A model generated the notes under the pieces. The model did no database searches. It saw only the letters and a list, made by a program, of their open reading frames with translations, and was not told the origin of the DNA. From Sagittula marina (GTDB lineage: Bacteria > Pseudomonadota > Alphaproteobacteria > Rhodobacterales > Rhodobacteraceae), in NCBI RefSeq assembly GCF_014196795.1, contig NZ_JACIEJ010000001.1:1-64000 (forward strand): a stretch of 64,000 nt of DNA. Direction: 5' to 3'. Positions 39,107-47,908 of this stretch are shown piece by piece (the first letter of the stretch is position 1; the number at the start of each line of letters is the position of its first letter). A program made the position numbers and the translations under genes.

Positions 39107-39763
39107 CGGACGACGGTCGTGCATCGATACCCGCCGGAAAACCGTTGCAAACATAAGGCGCATATCCGTGCAAGGCGTGCGCCGACGGGCATATACCAAG
39201 TCCAGCCGCGCTTTCGTCGGAATGCAACGGCGGCAATAGACCTGTTCCGTTTCGGCGGCCGTTTCGGTTTTGCTCAGGAGGCGTTCCTCATGACCATGGT
39301 AGATCATGCTTGCAAGTCCGGTCACGCCGGGCCGCTCCCGAAGCACGTCGGCGTAAAGCTCTGGAAACATCTCCACATAACGCCGCAGCGGAGGGCGCGG
39401 CCCGACGAAACCCACATCGCCCCGGAGAATATTCCAAAGCTGAGGCAGCTCATCAAGCCGTGTTCTGCGCAGCCATTTGCCCGTCGGCGTTATCCGTGCA
39501 GCTTTGTCTCCGCCGGACACGCCCTGGTCCTGTGTCACAGGTTCCATCGTACGAAACTTCCACAGCAAAAAAGGCTGATCAACCGCGTGCATCCGTTCGC
39601 TTTTGAAGAGGATTGGTGTGCCCTCGCGCCACCAGACAACCAGCGCAACAAAGAGGATCAACGGCGAAAGCAAGATCCCTAGCCCAATTGCATAGACCAC
39701 ATCGAGGACGCGCGTCAGCCCGGCAATTCGGCCGCGACCGCTCACAAACTGTTCCCCGACCAT
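39092..39763 (-). CDS. Undecaprenyl-phosphate sugar (phospho)transferase, PglC type
   Basis: This enzyme attaches the first sugar-1-phosphate to undecaprenyl phosphate for polysaccharide synthesis. The 223-residue protein has one N-terminal membrane hairpin (about 20-45), the KFRTM motif, the catalytic Asp-Glu pair in RRTRLDELPQLWNILRGD, and VGPRPP. It lacks the multi-helix domain of WbaP/WcaJ, so it is the short monotopic form. Its start overlaps the end of the epimerase gene by 22 bases. Which sugar is used cannot be read. Confidence 0.88.
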   Translation of the reverse strand: MVGEQFVSGRGRIAGLTRVLDVVYAIGLGILLSPLILFVALVVWWREGTPILFKSERMHAVDQPFLLWKFRTMEPVTQDQGVSGGDKAARITPTGKWLRRTRLDELPQLWNILRGDVGFVGPRPPLRRYVEMFPELYADVLRERPGVTGLASMIYHGHEERLLSKTETAAETEQVYCRRCIPTKARLDLVYARRRTPCTDMRLMFATVFRRVSMHDRRPVTKR

Positions 39764-40596
39764 CCACCCGCCGCGTGAACGTCCGAGACAAGCGTCGTCG
39801 CGTCATGAGCCAGAGACAGGCCAGGCAGATGCGAGACAAGCTGTGTCATGTCGACGGCAACTTCCTGAATCGCATCTCTCGGTGCTCTTTCCCACTCAAT
39901 CTTGGCCCCTGCGGCACGCACGATATCCGCCATATCTGTCGCCACCGGTGCACCCAAATTGAAAGTCCCGGATATCTCCGCGGACGAACTCAAACGGCCC
40001 AAAACAGTGACTAAATCAACGGGGGAAATGTAGCTTCGGCACGGCCCTCGCCCATCGGGGAAACGGTGCAACCTCACGGTACCGCCCGGAACCAGATTGC
40101 CAAACAAGCTGTCAGCTCCGGCGATATTTGCCAAACGCAGCACGATTGTCCTCGGCCCGTCCGGATGGGATGCCTGCCAATCTGCCAAGGCTTTCTCCAT
40201 GTCAGATTTGGCCTGGCCGTAAGCGTTCGCCGGACGCAGGCAACTGTCCTCCGTCAACACTTCAGCCTGCGCGCCGTAAACCGCAACGCTGGAGCAGTGC
40301 ACCACCAATTCCGCGCCAAGGATGACGGCAAGCTCCTGCGCCTTGATCGCCAGCTCTGCATTCCCGGACAGTTGTCTATCGTTGCCAGACGTCACGCCCC
40401 AAAAAGCCAGAACCGCTTGAACGCCCTGAAAATTTTGCGTCTCGATATCTGTCCATTTCATGACGCCCGGCGCGCCTGAACGGCCGAGGCAAATCAAACC
40501 GGAGCCGTCACCCTGCATAAGCGTGCGGACCATGCGGCCAACCTTTCCCGAGGCGCCAAGCAAAACTTTACACTCTTTTAAGCATACGCGTGACAC
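39742..40596 (-). CDS. NAD-dependent epimerase/dehydratase family protein
   Basis: The 284-residue protein has a Rossmann GxxGxxG motif near the start (LLGASGKVGRMV), a Ser-centred stretch VHCSSVAVYG, and the active YGQAK pair (Tyr, Lys) of short-chain dehydrogenases in NAYGQAKSDMEKAL. It probably modifies a nucleotide sugar for the adjacent sugar transferase. The start is likely GTG 40596, with GAGAGG eight bases upstream; the frame continues to ATG 40641. The substrate is unknown. Confidence 0.75.
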   Translation of the reverse strand: MSRVCLKECKVLLGASGKVGRMVRTLMQGDGSGLICLGRSGAPGVMKWTDIETQNFQGVQAVLAFWGVTSGNDRQLSGNAELAIKAQELAVILGAELVVHCSSVAVYGAQAEVLTEDSCLRPANAYGQAKSDMEKALADWQASHPDGPRTIVLRLANIAGADSLFGNLVPGGTVRLHRFPDGRGPCRSYISPVDLVTVLGRLSSSAEISGTFNLGAPVATDMADIVRAAGAKIEWERAPRDAIQEVAVDMTQLVSHLPGLSLAHDATTLVSDVHAAGGWSGNSL

Positions 40597-40656
40597 GCTG
40601 ATCGCCTCTCTTGTTTGATGTAGAAAGCCAATGAAGTGCATCGACGTAAACAGGGT

Positions 40657-41802
40657 ATGCAGAAGAACTCAATCACCGCTCGGGGGATCGGCGTGAGTTT
40701 GAAGCTGCGTCTTTTACCAATGATCGTTCTGACACTTGCGCTCTCTGCGTGCAGCCTTCCACGTGGGGCCGCGCTCCAATCAGAGGTTGTTAGAGAACAG
40801 AATGCCGAACAACCGACCTTTCAGGTGGTTCAGGTCACGCGGGCCAATATGCCTGCCATCGCGACATGGCCCAAAACAGGAGGAAACCAATCTGTTCACT
40901 GGCCCAACACGTCGTCCGGAAGCACCTCTTCGATTATTCGCACCGGAGACCTGCTGGACGTGACGATCTGGGATAGCCAGGAAAATTCTCTTCTGACAAA
41001 TCCCGGCCAGAACTTCACCAAGATCGAGGGGCTTGAGGTCGACGCCCATGGATCGGTTTTCCTACCCTATATCAACAAGATAGGCGTTCGCGGCCTTAGT
41101 CCGTCCGACGCACGCTCGCGCATTCAAAGCCGTCTGGAGCCCATCATTCCTTCGGCGCAGGTACAGGTGAGCCTGACCCAAGGAAGAGACCATGCAGTGG
41201 ATATGGTGAGCGGTGTGGTCAATCCAGGGGCCTATCCAATGCCCTCGCGCAACTACAAAATCTTGAACGTCTTGGCGGATGCCGGCGGTATCCCCGCCTC
41301 TATGCGCAACCCGCACGTACGACTGCTGCGCGGGTCGAACACTTATGTCATTTCTGCCAAAGAGCTGTTCGCCGACGGCTCGCGCAATGCTCTGATGTGG
41401 CCGCGTGACAGCGTGGTTGTGGAGGAAGATGACCGCAGCTTTACTGCGTTGGGCGCCGCCGGCATCGAAAACATGATCTATTTCCCTAAGGACCAGCTCA
41501 ACGCTATAGAGGCGATGTCGCTCATGGGTGGGATCTCAGACAATCGCGCCGATCCCCAAGGCGTGCTGGTCCTGCGGGAATACGCAGCGCATCAGATCGG
41601 AAAAGGCCCTCAAAAACAACAAGTTGTCTTTACCTTTGATCTGACCAGCGCCGACGGTCTCTTTGCAGCCCGCCAATTCGAGGTTCAGCCGGATGATACG
41701 CTGCTGGCAACAGAAAGCCCTGTCACCAGCGCACGCACGATTTTTGGTCTGATCGGGTCACTTCTTGGCGTGACGGCTCAGGCCGGTGCCATGTCAAACT
41801 GA
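40657..41802 (+). CDS. Polysaccharide export lipoprotein (Wza/BexD family)
   Basis: This family forms the outer-membrane or periplasmic channel for capsule or exopolysaccharide export. The 381-residue product has a lipoprotein signal with LTLALSAC, the Poly_export domain (RTGDLLDVTIWD, then GSVFLPYINKIGVRGL), and SLBB-like repeats (VSGVVNPGAYPMP, YKILNVLADAGG). The start is uncertain: ATG 40657, GTG 40636, or GTG 40693, the last preceded by GGGGGA and giving the most compact signal peptide. It is divergent from the epimerase gene. Confidence 0.86.
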   Translation: MQKNSITARGIGVSLKLRLLPMIVLTLALSACSLPRGAALQSEVVREQNAEQPTFQVVQVTRANMPAIATWPKTGGNQSVHWPNTSSGSTSSIIRTGDLLDVTIWDSQENSLLTNPGQNFTKIEGLEVDAHGSVFLPYINKIGVRGLSPSDARSRIQSRLEPIIPSAQVQVSLTQGRDHAVDMVSGVVNPGAYPMPSRNYKILNVLADAGGIPASMRNPHVRLLRGSNTYVISAKELFADGSRNALMWPRDSVVVEEDDRSFTALGAAGIENMIYFPKDQLNAIEAMSLMGGISDNRADPQGVLVLREYAAHQIGKGPQKQQVVFTFDLTSADGLFAARQFEVQPDDTLLATESPVTSARTIFGLIGSLLGVTAQAGAMSN

Positions 41803-41872
41803 TCAGCAGGTTTTGTGCATCGGCCTGCATTCCGGTCTTGCGCATTTTGCATGACCGACGCATCCACATGCC

Positions 41873-43084
41873 ATGAACCTTTATCGCTTTTTTCTCGACA
41901 ATGCACAGTGGCTGGCGGCGGGCATCCTGCTGACATTCCTGTCGAGCTTCGGTCAAACTTTTTTCATCTCAATCTTTGCCGGTGAAATCCGCGAGAGCTT
42001 TGGCCTCAGCCACGGCGACTGGGGCCTGACCTACACCATCGGCACAAGTGTTTCAGCCGCCGTAATGATCTGGGCTGGCGGTTTGACCGACATTTTCCGC
42101 ACGCGCGTTATCGGCGGGATCGTTCTGGCGATGCTTTCTGCAGCCTGCCTGTTCATGGCGTTGAACATGTGGGCGGCACTGCTTCCCGTTGTGATCTTCG
42201 CACTGCGCTTTACCGGCCAAGGCATGACCAGCCATATCGCAGTGGTGTCCATGGGGCGCTGGTTCGTGGCCACACGGGGCAAGGCGCTGTCCGTGGCGAC
42301 GCTTGGCTTTTCCATCGGCGAGGCGATCTTGCCGCTGGCTTTCGTCGCGCTGATGGTCTTCGTCGACTGGCGGTTCTTATGGGTCGGGGCAGCGATTGTC
42401 GCGTTGTTGGCGATCCCCGTCTTGGTCCGTTTGCTGAAACAAGAGCGCACACCGCAAAGTCATGCGGAAACGGATCACGCCACCGGGATGCTCGGTCGGC
42501 ACTGGCGACGGCCTGAAATGCTGCGTCATTTTCTATTCTGGTTCATGATCCCTGCTCTTCTGGGACCAAGCGCATTCAACACGGCGTTCTTTTTCCAACA
42601 GGTACATTTTGCCGAGATCAAAGGCTGGTCGCATCTGGAGCTTGTTGCGCTTTTCCCGCTGTACACACTCGCCGCTGTCTCTGCGATGATGCTCTCCGGT
42701 AGCCTGCTGGATCGCTTTGGCACGGCCCGTTTGCTGCCTTGGTATCAACTGCCGATGGTAGCGGCCTTTATGCTTTTCGCGTTGGGACAAAGCCTGTTTT
42801 CAGCACTTCTTGGTCTGATGTTCCTTGCCATAAGCGCTGGTGCCAACCAAACTTTGCCGAATGCTTTTTGGGCCGAGTTCTATGGCACCCGCAGCCTTGG
42901 CGCGATCAAGGCAATGGCCGCTGCGGTCATGGTTTTGGGCTCTGCACTGGGGCCGGGCATAACAGGTGTCTTGATCGATGCAGGCATCGGGATCGAAACA
43001 CAGTACATTGGCGTGGCCGCATTTTTCGTGTTTGCCACGGTGTGCATGGTCATTGGGGTGCGTCGTGCGGCCCGGCTACTTTAA
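41873..43084 (+). CDS. MFS transporter, substrate unknown
   Basis: The 403-residue protein is a 12-helix major facilitator, with the conserved loop 2-3 region GLTDIFRTRVIGG, and matching LLDRFGTARLL between the second set of helices. It begins with a hydrophobic helix without a cleaved signal. Substrate cannot be inferred; the nearby polysaccharide genes are on both strands and no operon is evident. It overlaps the Smr-domain gene tail-to-tail by four bases. Confidence 0.85.
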   Translation: MNLYRFFLDNAQWLAAGILLTFLSSFGQTFFISIFAGEIRESFGLSHGDWGLTYTIGTSVSAAVMIWAGGLTDIFRTRVIGGIVLAMLSAACLFMALNMWAALLPVVIFALRFTGQGMTSHIAVVSMGRWFVATRGKALSVATLGFSIGEAILPLAFVALMVFVDWRFLWVGAAIVALLAIPVLVRLLKQERTPQSHAETDHATGMLGRHWRRPEMLRHFLFWFMIPALLGPSAFNTAFFFQQVHFAEIKGWSHLELVALFPLYTLAAVSAMMLSGSLLDRFGTARLLPWYQLPMVAAFMLFALGQSLFSALLGLMFLAISAGANQTLPNAFWAEFYGTRSLGAIKAMAAAVMVLGSALGPGITGVLIDAGIGIETQYIGVAAFFVFATVCMVIGVRRAARLL

Positions 43085-43671
43085 CGCCCGCGACGCAGAT
43101 AGACGTAGTAAGCCCCTGATCCGCCGTGCTTCAGATGCGCTTCCGAGACCTGCAAAATCGCAGAGGACAGGGGCGCCATCGTCATCCAAAGCGGCACCTG
43201 CTGTTTCAGCACACCCCGCCGGCGCGGCGCAGGATCATAGGGATCTTGCGGAGCACCCTTACCAGTGATCACAAGCACCAGCCTGTGACCCTTGGCCTGT
43301 GCGCCCATGATAAAACGGTTCAAGGTGGGATGCGCTTGATCGAGGGTCATGCCATGCAGATCGATACGCGCATCGGGTTTAAGCTTCCCGCGCTTCAGCC
43401 GCTGATAGGCCTTGCTGTCCATGCGCACTGGCGCATTGTGCAGACGATCCGCCGTCGTGCGGGGAAAGACGTGGGTTTCAGTTCGGGAAACTTTCTCACC
43501 CAGATCAAACGACTGCAAAGGCGCATCCTTACGCTCTGACGGACGCGACATCGCCGGATCGACCGTCGGCGCAGGATGCGACTTCAGCTTATCTGGCAAA
43601 GGGTCCGTACTGCGGGCCACCTGTTTCCAGAGGTCCATCTCCTCGGGGTGTAGTTTTCGACGGCGGGTCAT
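43081..43671 (-). CDS. Smr/MutS2-domain protein
   Basis: The 196-residue protein has a basic, unstructured N-terminal half and a C-terminal Smr domain with the motifs IDLHGMTLDQA and LVLVITGKGAP. Smr domains are nucleic-acid nucleases or RNA-linked proteins; the cellular role here is not known. Its start overlaps the mltA stop by four bases, so it belongs to the operon tim44-mltA-smr. Confidence 0.88.
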   Translation of the reverse strand: MTRRRKLHPEEMDLWKQVARSTDPLPDKLKSHPAPTVDPAMSRPSERKDAPLQSFDLGEKVSRTETHVFPRTTADRLHNAPVRMDSKAYQRLKRGKLKPDARIDLHGMTLDQAHPTLNRFIMGAQAKGHRLVLVITGKGAPQDPYDPAPRRRGVLKQQVPLWMTMAPLSSAILQVSEAHLKHGGSGAYYVYLRRGR

Positions 43672-44711
43672 TCAATCCAGTCCGGAAGCAAGGCGTACGC
43701 CCGTTGGATCGGCATCAATACGATCATACGGCCGGGGTCTTTGATTTTGCCAGCGATCCTACCGGCTCTCATACCTGTACCGATGAAGATATCCGCACGC
43801 TGCGCACCCTTGATGGCCGATCCAGTATCCTGCGCGATCATCAGCCGTTTCAAAGGGCTGCGCCCCCCTTTTTCGATCCAGACCGGCGCGCCAAGCGGCG
43901 TAAATGTCGGATCTACAGCCACTGACCGCATGGCCGTAATCGACCGGTTCATGGCGCCCAATGGACCGCGTTCTGACGGCACTTCGCTGACTTCACGAAA
44001 GAAAACGTAGCCGTCGTTGTGATACAACAGCTCCTCCCCCGCGGATGGGTTGCTCCGGACCCAATTGCCAATCACCTGGGCCGAAACCTGGTGCATATTG
44101 AAGATACCGCGGCGCACAAGTTCTTGCCCTATGGAACGATATGTATGCCCATTAAATCCCCCATAGCCGACGCGGATGCTGTGTCCGTCGGGGAAACGCA
44201 CACGGCCAGAGCCTTGTATTTGAAGGAAAAAGAGCTCAACAGCGTCATCAACCCAGGCTATCTCCAGTCCACGGTTTTTCATCACGCCGGACGTCAGGAT
44301 AGAACGACGCGTCAGCCAAGGACGGTTGTTCCGCGCCTCCTCGGGCATTTTGTAGATCGGGTATCGATAGCGCGCCGTCGGAACAGGAGACCCCCTGAGT
44401 TCAGGCTCAAAATACCCCGTGAACAGCGCCTCTCCGGTGCCGTCGCTGATCTGAACGGGGCGGAAAAACAACTCGAAGAAGTCTTTGGCATTGCCGGCCT
44501 CGTCGGCAACGCGACACAGGGCCCGCCAGTCGGGATCGTCGAAGTCCCGACAGGTGTTGCGGAACACCTCCAATGCCTGGGCGTGGTCGTCGCCGTCCCA
44601 GCCATTCAGATCCTCGAACCCCAGCACCGCGTAGCTGACGTCCGGCGCGTCCTGCGCCGATCCGGGCATGGGTCCCATGGCCAGACAGAGCGCGAGGACC
44701 AGACGGATCAT
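43668..44711 (-). CDS. mltA: Membrane-bound lytic murein transglycosylase A
   Basis: MltA cleaves peptidoglycan glycan strands to form 1,6-anhydro ends. The 347-residue precursor has a signal peptide (MIRLVLALCLAMGPMPGSAQ) without a clear lipobox, the MltA domain with LFTGYFEPELRGS and IQGSGRVRFPDG, and the 3D domain with IAQDTGSAIKGAQRADIFIG, including conserved Asp residues. Start overlaps the Tim44-type gene by four bases. Confidence 0.94.
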   Translation of the reverse strand: MIRLVLALCLAMGPMPGSAQDAPDVSYAVLGFEDLNGWDGDDHAQALEVFRNTCRDFDDPDWRALCRVADEAGNAKDFFELFFRPVQISDGTGEALFTGYFEPELRGSPVPTARYRYPIYKMPEEARNNRPWLTRRSILTSGVMKNRGLEIAWVDDAVELFFLQIQGSGRVRFPDGHSIRVGYGGFNGHTYRSIGQELVRRGIFNMHQVSAQVIGNWVRSNPSAGEELLYHNDGYVFFREVSEVPSERGPLGAMNRSITAMRSVAVDPTFTPLGAPVWIEKGGRSPLKRLMIAQDTGSAIKGAQRADIFIGTGMRAGRIAGKIKDPGRMIVLMPIQRAYALLPDWIE

Positions 44712-45370
44712 TCGTCCGTTGCGACCAATTGCCAGTTCGGATCGGAGCTGCCCATGACACGGGCGTAGGTCCAGATATCCTTTTGCCGTTTCACAGCCGT
44801 CGGCGAGCCTTCGATCACTTCACCAGTCGCGTCTTTGACGACAGAGGTCAGTTCACCCACATGGCGCACAGTGATCTCGGCGGTGTTGGTCGCCGCATCG
44901 AAAGTCGCCTCGTTCAGCGCAAGATCCCGTACGCCAACGAATTGTGCTTCGATGGTCAGGCCTTGAGCCTTTCTGCTGGCGACGACTTCGGCGAAGGTTT
45001 CGTACACATCGTCGGCAAGGAACGGTTTCAGCTCTTCAATTTCGCCGCGCTCAAATCCCATCAGGATCATTTCGTATGCGCCGCGGGCACCGGAGAGAAA
45101 TTCAGTAGCGGAGAAGCTCGGCTCCATCCGTTTCATTTCGGCCAGTGCCAAGGCTGAATCGCTGCCCTCGGGAACGTGATCGGTGATGTCATGATCCGGG
45201 CCGCCTTCGATGACTTCGAAGCCTTTGCGACTGGACGGCTCCGGTGCCGTGGCCTGGGTCTCGTCAGTTCGTTCGAATCCCTCTCTCGTGCCCAGCACAC
45301 TACGGAGCCGAAGCACCAGGAAAACAACTATACCGCCCAGAATAAGCAACTGGAGAAGCGTACTTTGCAT
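44708..45370 (-). CDS. Tim44/TimA family membrane adaptor
   Basis: The 220-residue protein has an N-terminal membrane helix (LLQLLILGGIVVFLVLRL), an acidic linker, and a C-terminal Tim44-like domain with SGARGAYEMILMGFERGE and an ending VATDE. Alphaproteobacterial Tim44 homologues are thought to work at the inner membrane in protein biogenesis, by analogy to the mitochondrial import motor. The ATG at 45370 has GAGG upstream and places the membrane helix at the N-terminus. It leads the operon with mltA and the Smr gene. Confidence 0.86.
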   Translation of the reverse strand: MQSTLLQLLILGGIVVFLVLRLRSVLGTREGFERTDETQATAPEPSSRKGFEVIEGGPDHDITDHVPEGSDSALALAEMKRMEPSFSATEFLSGARGAYEMILMGFERGEIEELKPFLADDVYETFAEVVASRKAQGLTIEAQFVGVRDLALNEATFDAATNTAEITVRHVGELTSVVKDATGEVIEGSPTAVKRQKDIWTYARVMGSSDPNWQLVATDE

Positions 45371-45502
45371 CAAGGCCTCGCAGGTCATTGGATGGAAATT
45401 TCGGTTCTGCATACCTATGTAGGTGACGTGTCTGGACAAGTCCACAGAAGCCGGCCCGAAGGTTCGGCAGGGCGACAGTCACGGCAAACGGAGGATTTAC
45501 CT

Positions 45503-46009
45503 ATGTGGCTGTTTCTGGCCTTTCTTTTGGTCCCGTTGATCGAGATCGGTCTGTTCATTCAGGTCGGGGGCCTTATCGGTCTGTGGCCGACTTTGCTGAT
45601 CGTTATTTTGACGGCTATTCTCGGCACTTGGATGGTCAAACAGCAAGGTGCGCGTGCCATAAACGACTTGCGCCGCAGCTTTTCTCAGCTCGAGGATCCC
45701 AGCCAACCGCTGGCGCATGGTGCCATGATTCTGATTTCCGGCGCGCTTTTGTTGACGCCAGGTTTTTTTACCGATGCCGTGGGCTTTGCCTTGCTGGCAC
45801 CGCCGGTGCGTGTTGCTGTCTTCGGATGGGTACGCAAGCGCGTTAAGGTCAGCAGCTTCCAGATGGGGCCGCAACCGACAGACATGCATCGCCCGCACGA
45901 TCCACGCAACGCGCCGCCGGCCTCGCAGGATGTCATCGACGGAGAGTTCACCGAGGCTCCGAAGGGAAAGTCGCCGAACCATCCCGGGTCTGGTTGGACA
46001 AGGCATTGA
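45503..46009 (+). CDS. fxsA: FxsA family membrane protein
   Basis: FxsA is a small inner-membrane protein whose overproduction affects phage T7 exclusion in E. coli; its normal role is unclear. The 168-residue protein begins MWLFLAFLLVPLIEIGLFIQ, with three or four membrane segments, TILGTWMVKQQG-type loop (here LGTWMVKQQGARAI), and a cytoplasmic tail. GGAGG lies upstream of the ATG. It is divergent from the Tim44-type gene and precedes secB. Confidence 0.88.
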   Translation: MWLFLAFLLVPLIEIGLFIQVGGLIGLWPTLLIVILTAILGTWMVKQQGARAINDLRRSFSQLEDPSQPLAHGAMILISGALLLTPGFFTDAVGFALLAPPVRVAVFGWVRKRVKVSSFQMGPQPTDMHRPHDPRNAPPASQDVIDGEFTEAPKGKSPNHPGSGWTRH

Positions 46010-46090
46010 CACGTCTTCGCAGTAGGCATTGAGCGTCGACTTCCCGCCTGCTATGCCCAAGACTGACAATATTTAAACCGGAGAGTATCC

Positions 46091-46579
46091 ATGGCAGAGA
46101 CCAACGGAGGCGCTGAAGCGCCCCAACAGGCGCCGAAGATGAACGTTCTCGCGCAATTCATTCGCGACATGTCGTTTGAAAACATCCTGTCGCAAAAGGG
46201 TGTAACCGGCGAAGTTCAACCCGACGTTCAGGTTCAGGTTAATCTTGATGCCAAAAAACGCACGGCCGACAATCAGTACGAAGTCGTGATGAAGCTCAAG
46301 GTCGAGTCGAAGTCCAAGTCAAACGCTGAAGTTCTGTTCCTGCTCGAACTTGATTACGTTGGTGTGTTCCATGTCGAGAACGTGCCCGAAGATCAGATGC
46401 ACCCGTTCTTGCTGATCGAATGCCCGCGCATGCTGTTCCCCTTTGTGCGTCGCATCGTGTCGGACGTCACCCGCGATGGTGGCTTCCCGCCGCTGAACCT
46501 GGAGACGATCGATTTTCTGGCTCTCTACCGGGCCGAGCTACAGCGCCGCGCGTCCGAGCAGCCCGCCGGAACCGCCTGA
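46091..46579 (+). CDS. secB: Protein-export chaperone SecB
   Basis: SecB keeps preproteins unfolded and delivers them to SecA. The 162-residue protein has MNVLAQFIRDMSFEN, the central VLFLLELDYVGVFHVENVP segment (20 of its residues), LLIECPRMLFPFVRRIV and GGFPPLNLETIDFLALY, all conserved in proteobacterial SecB. It is convergent with dnaQ, separated by only 11 bases. Confidence 0.97.
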   Translation: MAETNGGAEAPQQAPKMNVLAQFIRDMSFENILSQKGVTGEVQPDVQVQVNLDAKKRTADNQYEVVMKLKVESKSKSNAEVLFLLELDYVGVFHVENVPEDQMHPFLLIECPRMLFPFVRRIVSDVTRDGGFPPLNLETIDFLALYRAELQRRASEQPAGTA

Positions 46580-46590
46580 TCGTATCGGGA

Positions 46591-47322
46591 TCAGCTCTTC
46601 AGCCAAAGAGCAGCATCCCCAAGAGTTTCGACAAAGGCGGCGTGAGCCGCCTTTTCGCTGTCCGACAGACGCGATGGCAGAGGCGTCGGGCGCGGCTGGG
46701 GACGCCAATTGCTGTCCAGATCACTGGCACCCGCCGTTTCCTGCACAGCACTCAGACCAAAATCCGGCTGCTTCCCCCCAATCAGTTCGAGATAAACTTC
46801 CGCCAAAATCTCCGAGTCGAGCAAAGCACCGTGCAGTGTTCTTGCTGTGTTATCGATGGAAAACCGTCGGCAGAGTGCGTCGAGCGTGGCCGGAGACCCG
46901 GGATATTTCCTGCGCGCCATACCAAGCGTATCGATAGCGATCTCACTCGGTAGCAAGCGCCGCTTGCTCCACCGAAGCTCCGCATTGAGGAATTTCATAT
47001 CAAAGCTGGCATTGTGGATGACCAACTTCGCATCGCTACCAACGAATTTTAAAAAATCGTCAGCAATTTCTGCAAAAAGCGGTTTGTCCTTGAGGGTGAC
47101 CTCACCCGGCTCCGCCGGACGCGGCGAAGACAACAGGTCGGGACCGATGCCATGCACACCAAAAGCTTCGTCCGGCATACCGCGCTCAGGGTTAATGTAC
47201 TGGTGATAGGTCTTACCTGTGGGCATATGATTGAAAAGCTCAACGGCACCGATTTCAACGATACGGTCCCCCTGCTCGGGTTCGAAGCCGGTCGTCTCTG
47301 TGTCGAGTACGATTTCACGCAT
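46591..47322 (-). CDS. dnaQ: DNA polymerase III epsilon subunit
   Basis: DnaQ is the 3'-5' proofreading exonuclease of the replicative polymerase. The 243-residue protein has all DEDDh motifs: LDTETTGFEP (ExoI), HNASFDMKFLNAEL (ExoII) and H-GALLDSEILAEVYLEL (ExoIII His/Asp). The ATG at 47322 is chosen because MREIVLDTETTG is the family start. It overlaps the coaE stop by eight bases in the operon maf-aroE-coaE-dnaQ. Confidence 0.95.
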   Translation of the reverse strand: MREIVLDTETTGFEPEQGDRIVEIGAVELFNHMPTGKTYHQYINPERGMPDEAFGVHGIGPDLLSSPRPAEPGEVTLKDKPLFAEIADDFLKFVGSDAKLVIHNASFDMKFLNAELRWSKRRLLPSEIAIDTLGMARRKYPGSPATLDALCRRFSIDNTARTLHGALLDSEILAEVYLELIGGKQPDFGLSAVQETAGASDLDSNWRPQPRPTPLPSRLSDSEKAAHAAFVETLGDAALWLKS

Positions 47323-47908
47323 GGGATAAGGTCTCCTCAATCTCGGCAACGATAGCCTGCACCTGAGCGCGGGCATGTTCCATTGTATCTGTCTCTATCA
47401 CCCAATCGGCGCGCGTGCATTTGTCTTCATTCGGTATCTGACGCGCCAGGATCCGCTCAAGATCTGCCACAGTCATTGTGCCACGAGCGAGGACTCGTGC
47501 ACGTTGCGTTTCACGTGAAACCGAGACGCAGGCCGTGCCATCCATCTCTGCGTCACCACCGGTTTCAAACAGCAGTGGAATATCGAAAACGCCGATATCC
47601 TGTTTGGCTTCCTTCATGAAATGAGCACGATCTTCTTGGACAAGCGGATGTACGATAGCTTCCAATCCTGCCAGCGCTGCACTTTCCTTTGCTATCAAGG
47701 CCTTAAGAGCACTGCGATCCACCTGCCCTGCCTTCACCGCTTCTGGAAACTGCTCAGAAATAAGTGGAACCGCGGCACCGCCAACACCATAGAGCCGATG
47801 AACCGCAGCGTCTGCATCCCAAACAGCACACCCCGCCTCCGCAAACAGCCGGGCGGTTGTGGATTTACCCATGCCGATAGAGCCTGTCAGACCCAGCCTA
47901 TATTTCAT
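47315..47908 (-). CDS. coaE: Dephospho-CoA kinase
   Basis: CoaE phosphorylates dephospho-CoA in the last step of coenzyme A synthesis. The 197-residue protein starts MKYRLGLTGSIGMGKSTTAR with a P-loop GSIGMGKST, has WDADAAVHRLYG, and VFDIPLLFETGG in the middle. It overlaps aroE by four bases. A degenerate parS sequence lies inside it at 47507-47522. Confidence 0.95.
   Translation of the reverse strand: MKYRLGLTGSIGMGKSTTARLFAEAGCAVWDADAAVHRLYGVGGAAVPLISEQFPEAVKAGQVDRSALKALIAKESAALAGLEAIVHPLVQEDRAHFMKEAKQDIGVFDIPLLFETGGDAEMDGTACVSVSRETQRARVLARGTMTVADLERILARQIPNEDKCTRADWVIETDTMEHARAQVQAIVAEIEETLSHA
47507..47522. other. Degenerate parS-like site in coaE
   Basis: CGTTTCACGTGAAACC matches 14 of 16 bases of the parS consensus TGTTTCACGTGAAACA, with the central 14-mer perfect. 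It lies about 2 kb left of the oriC candidate. ParB binding is plausible but untested. Confidence 0.65.
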
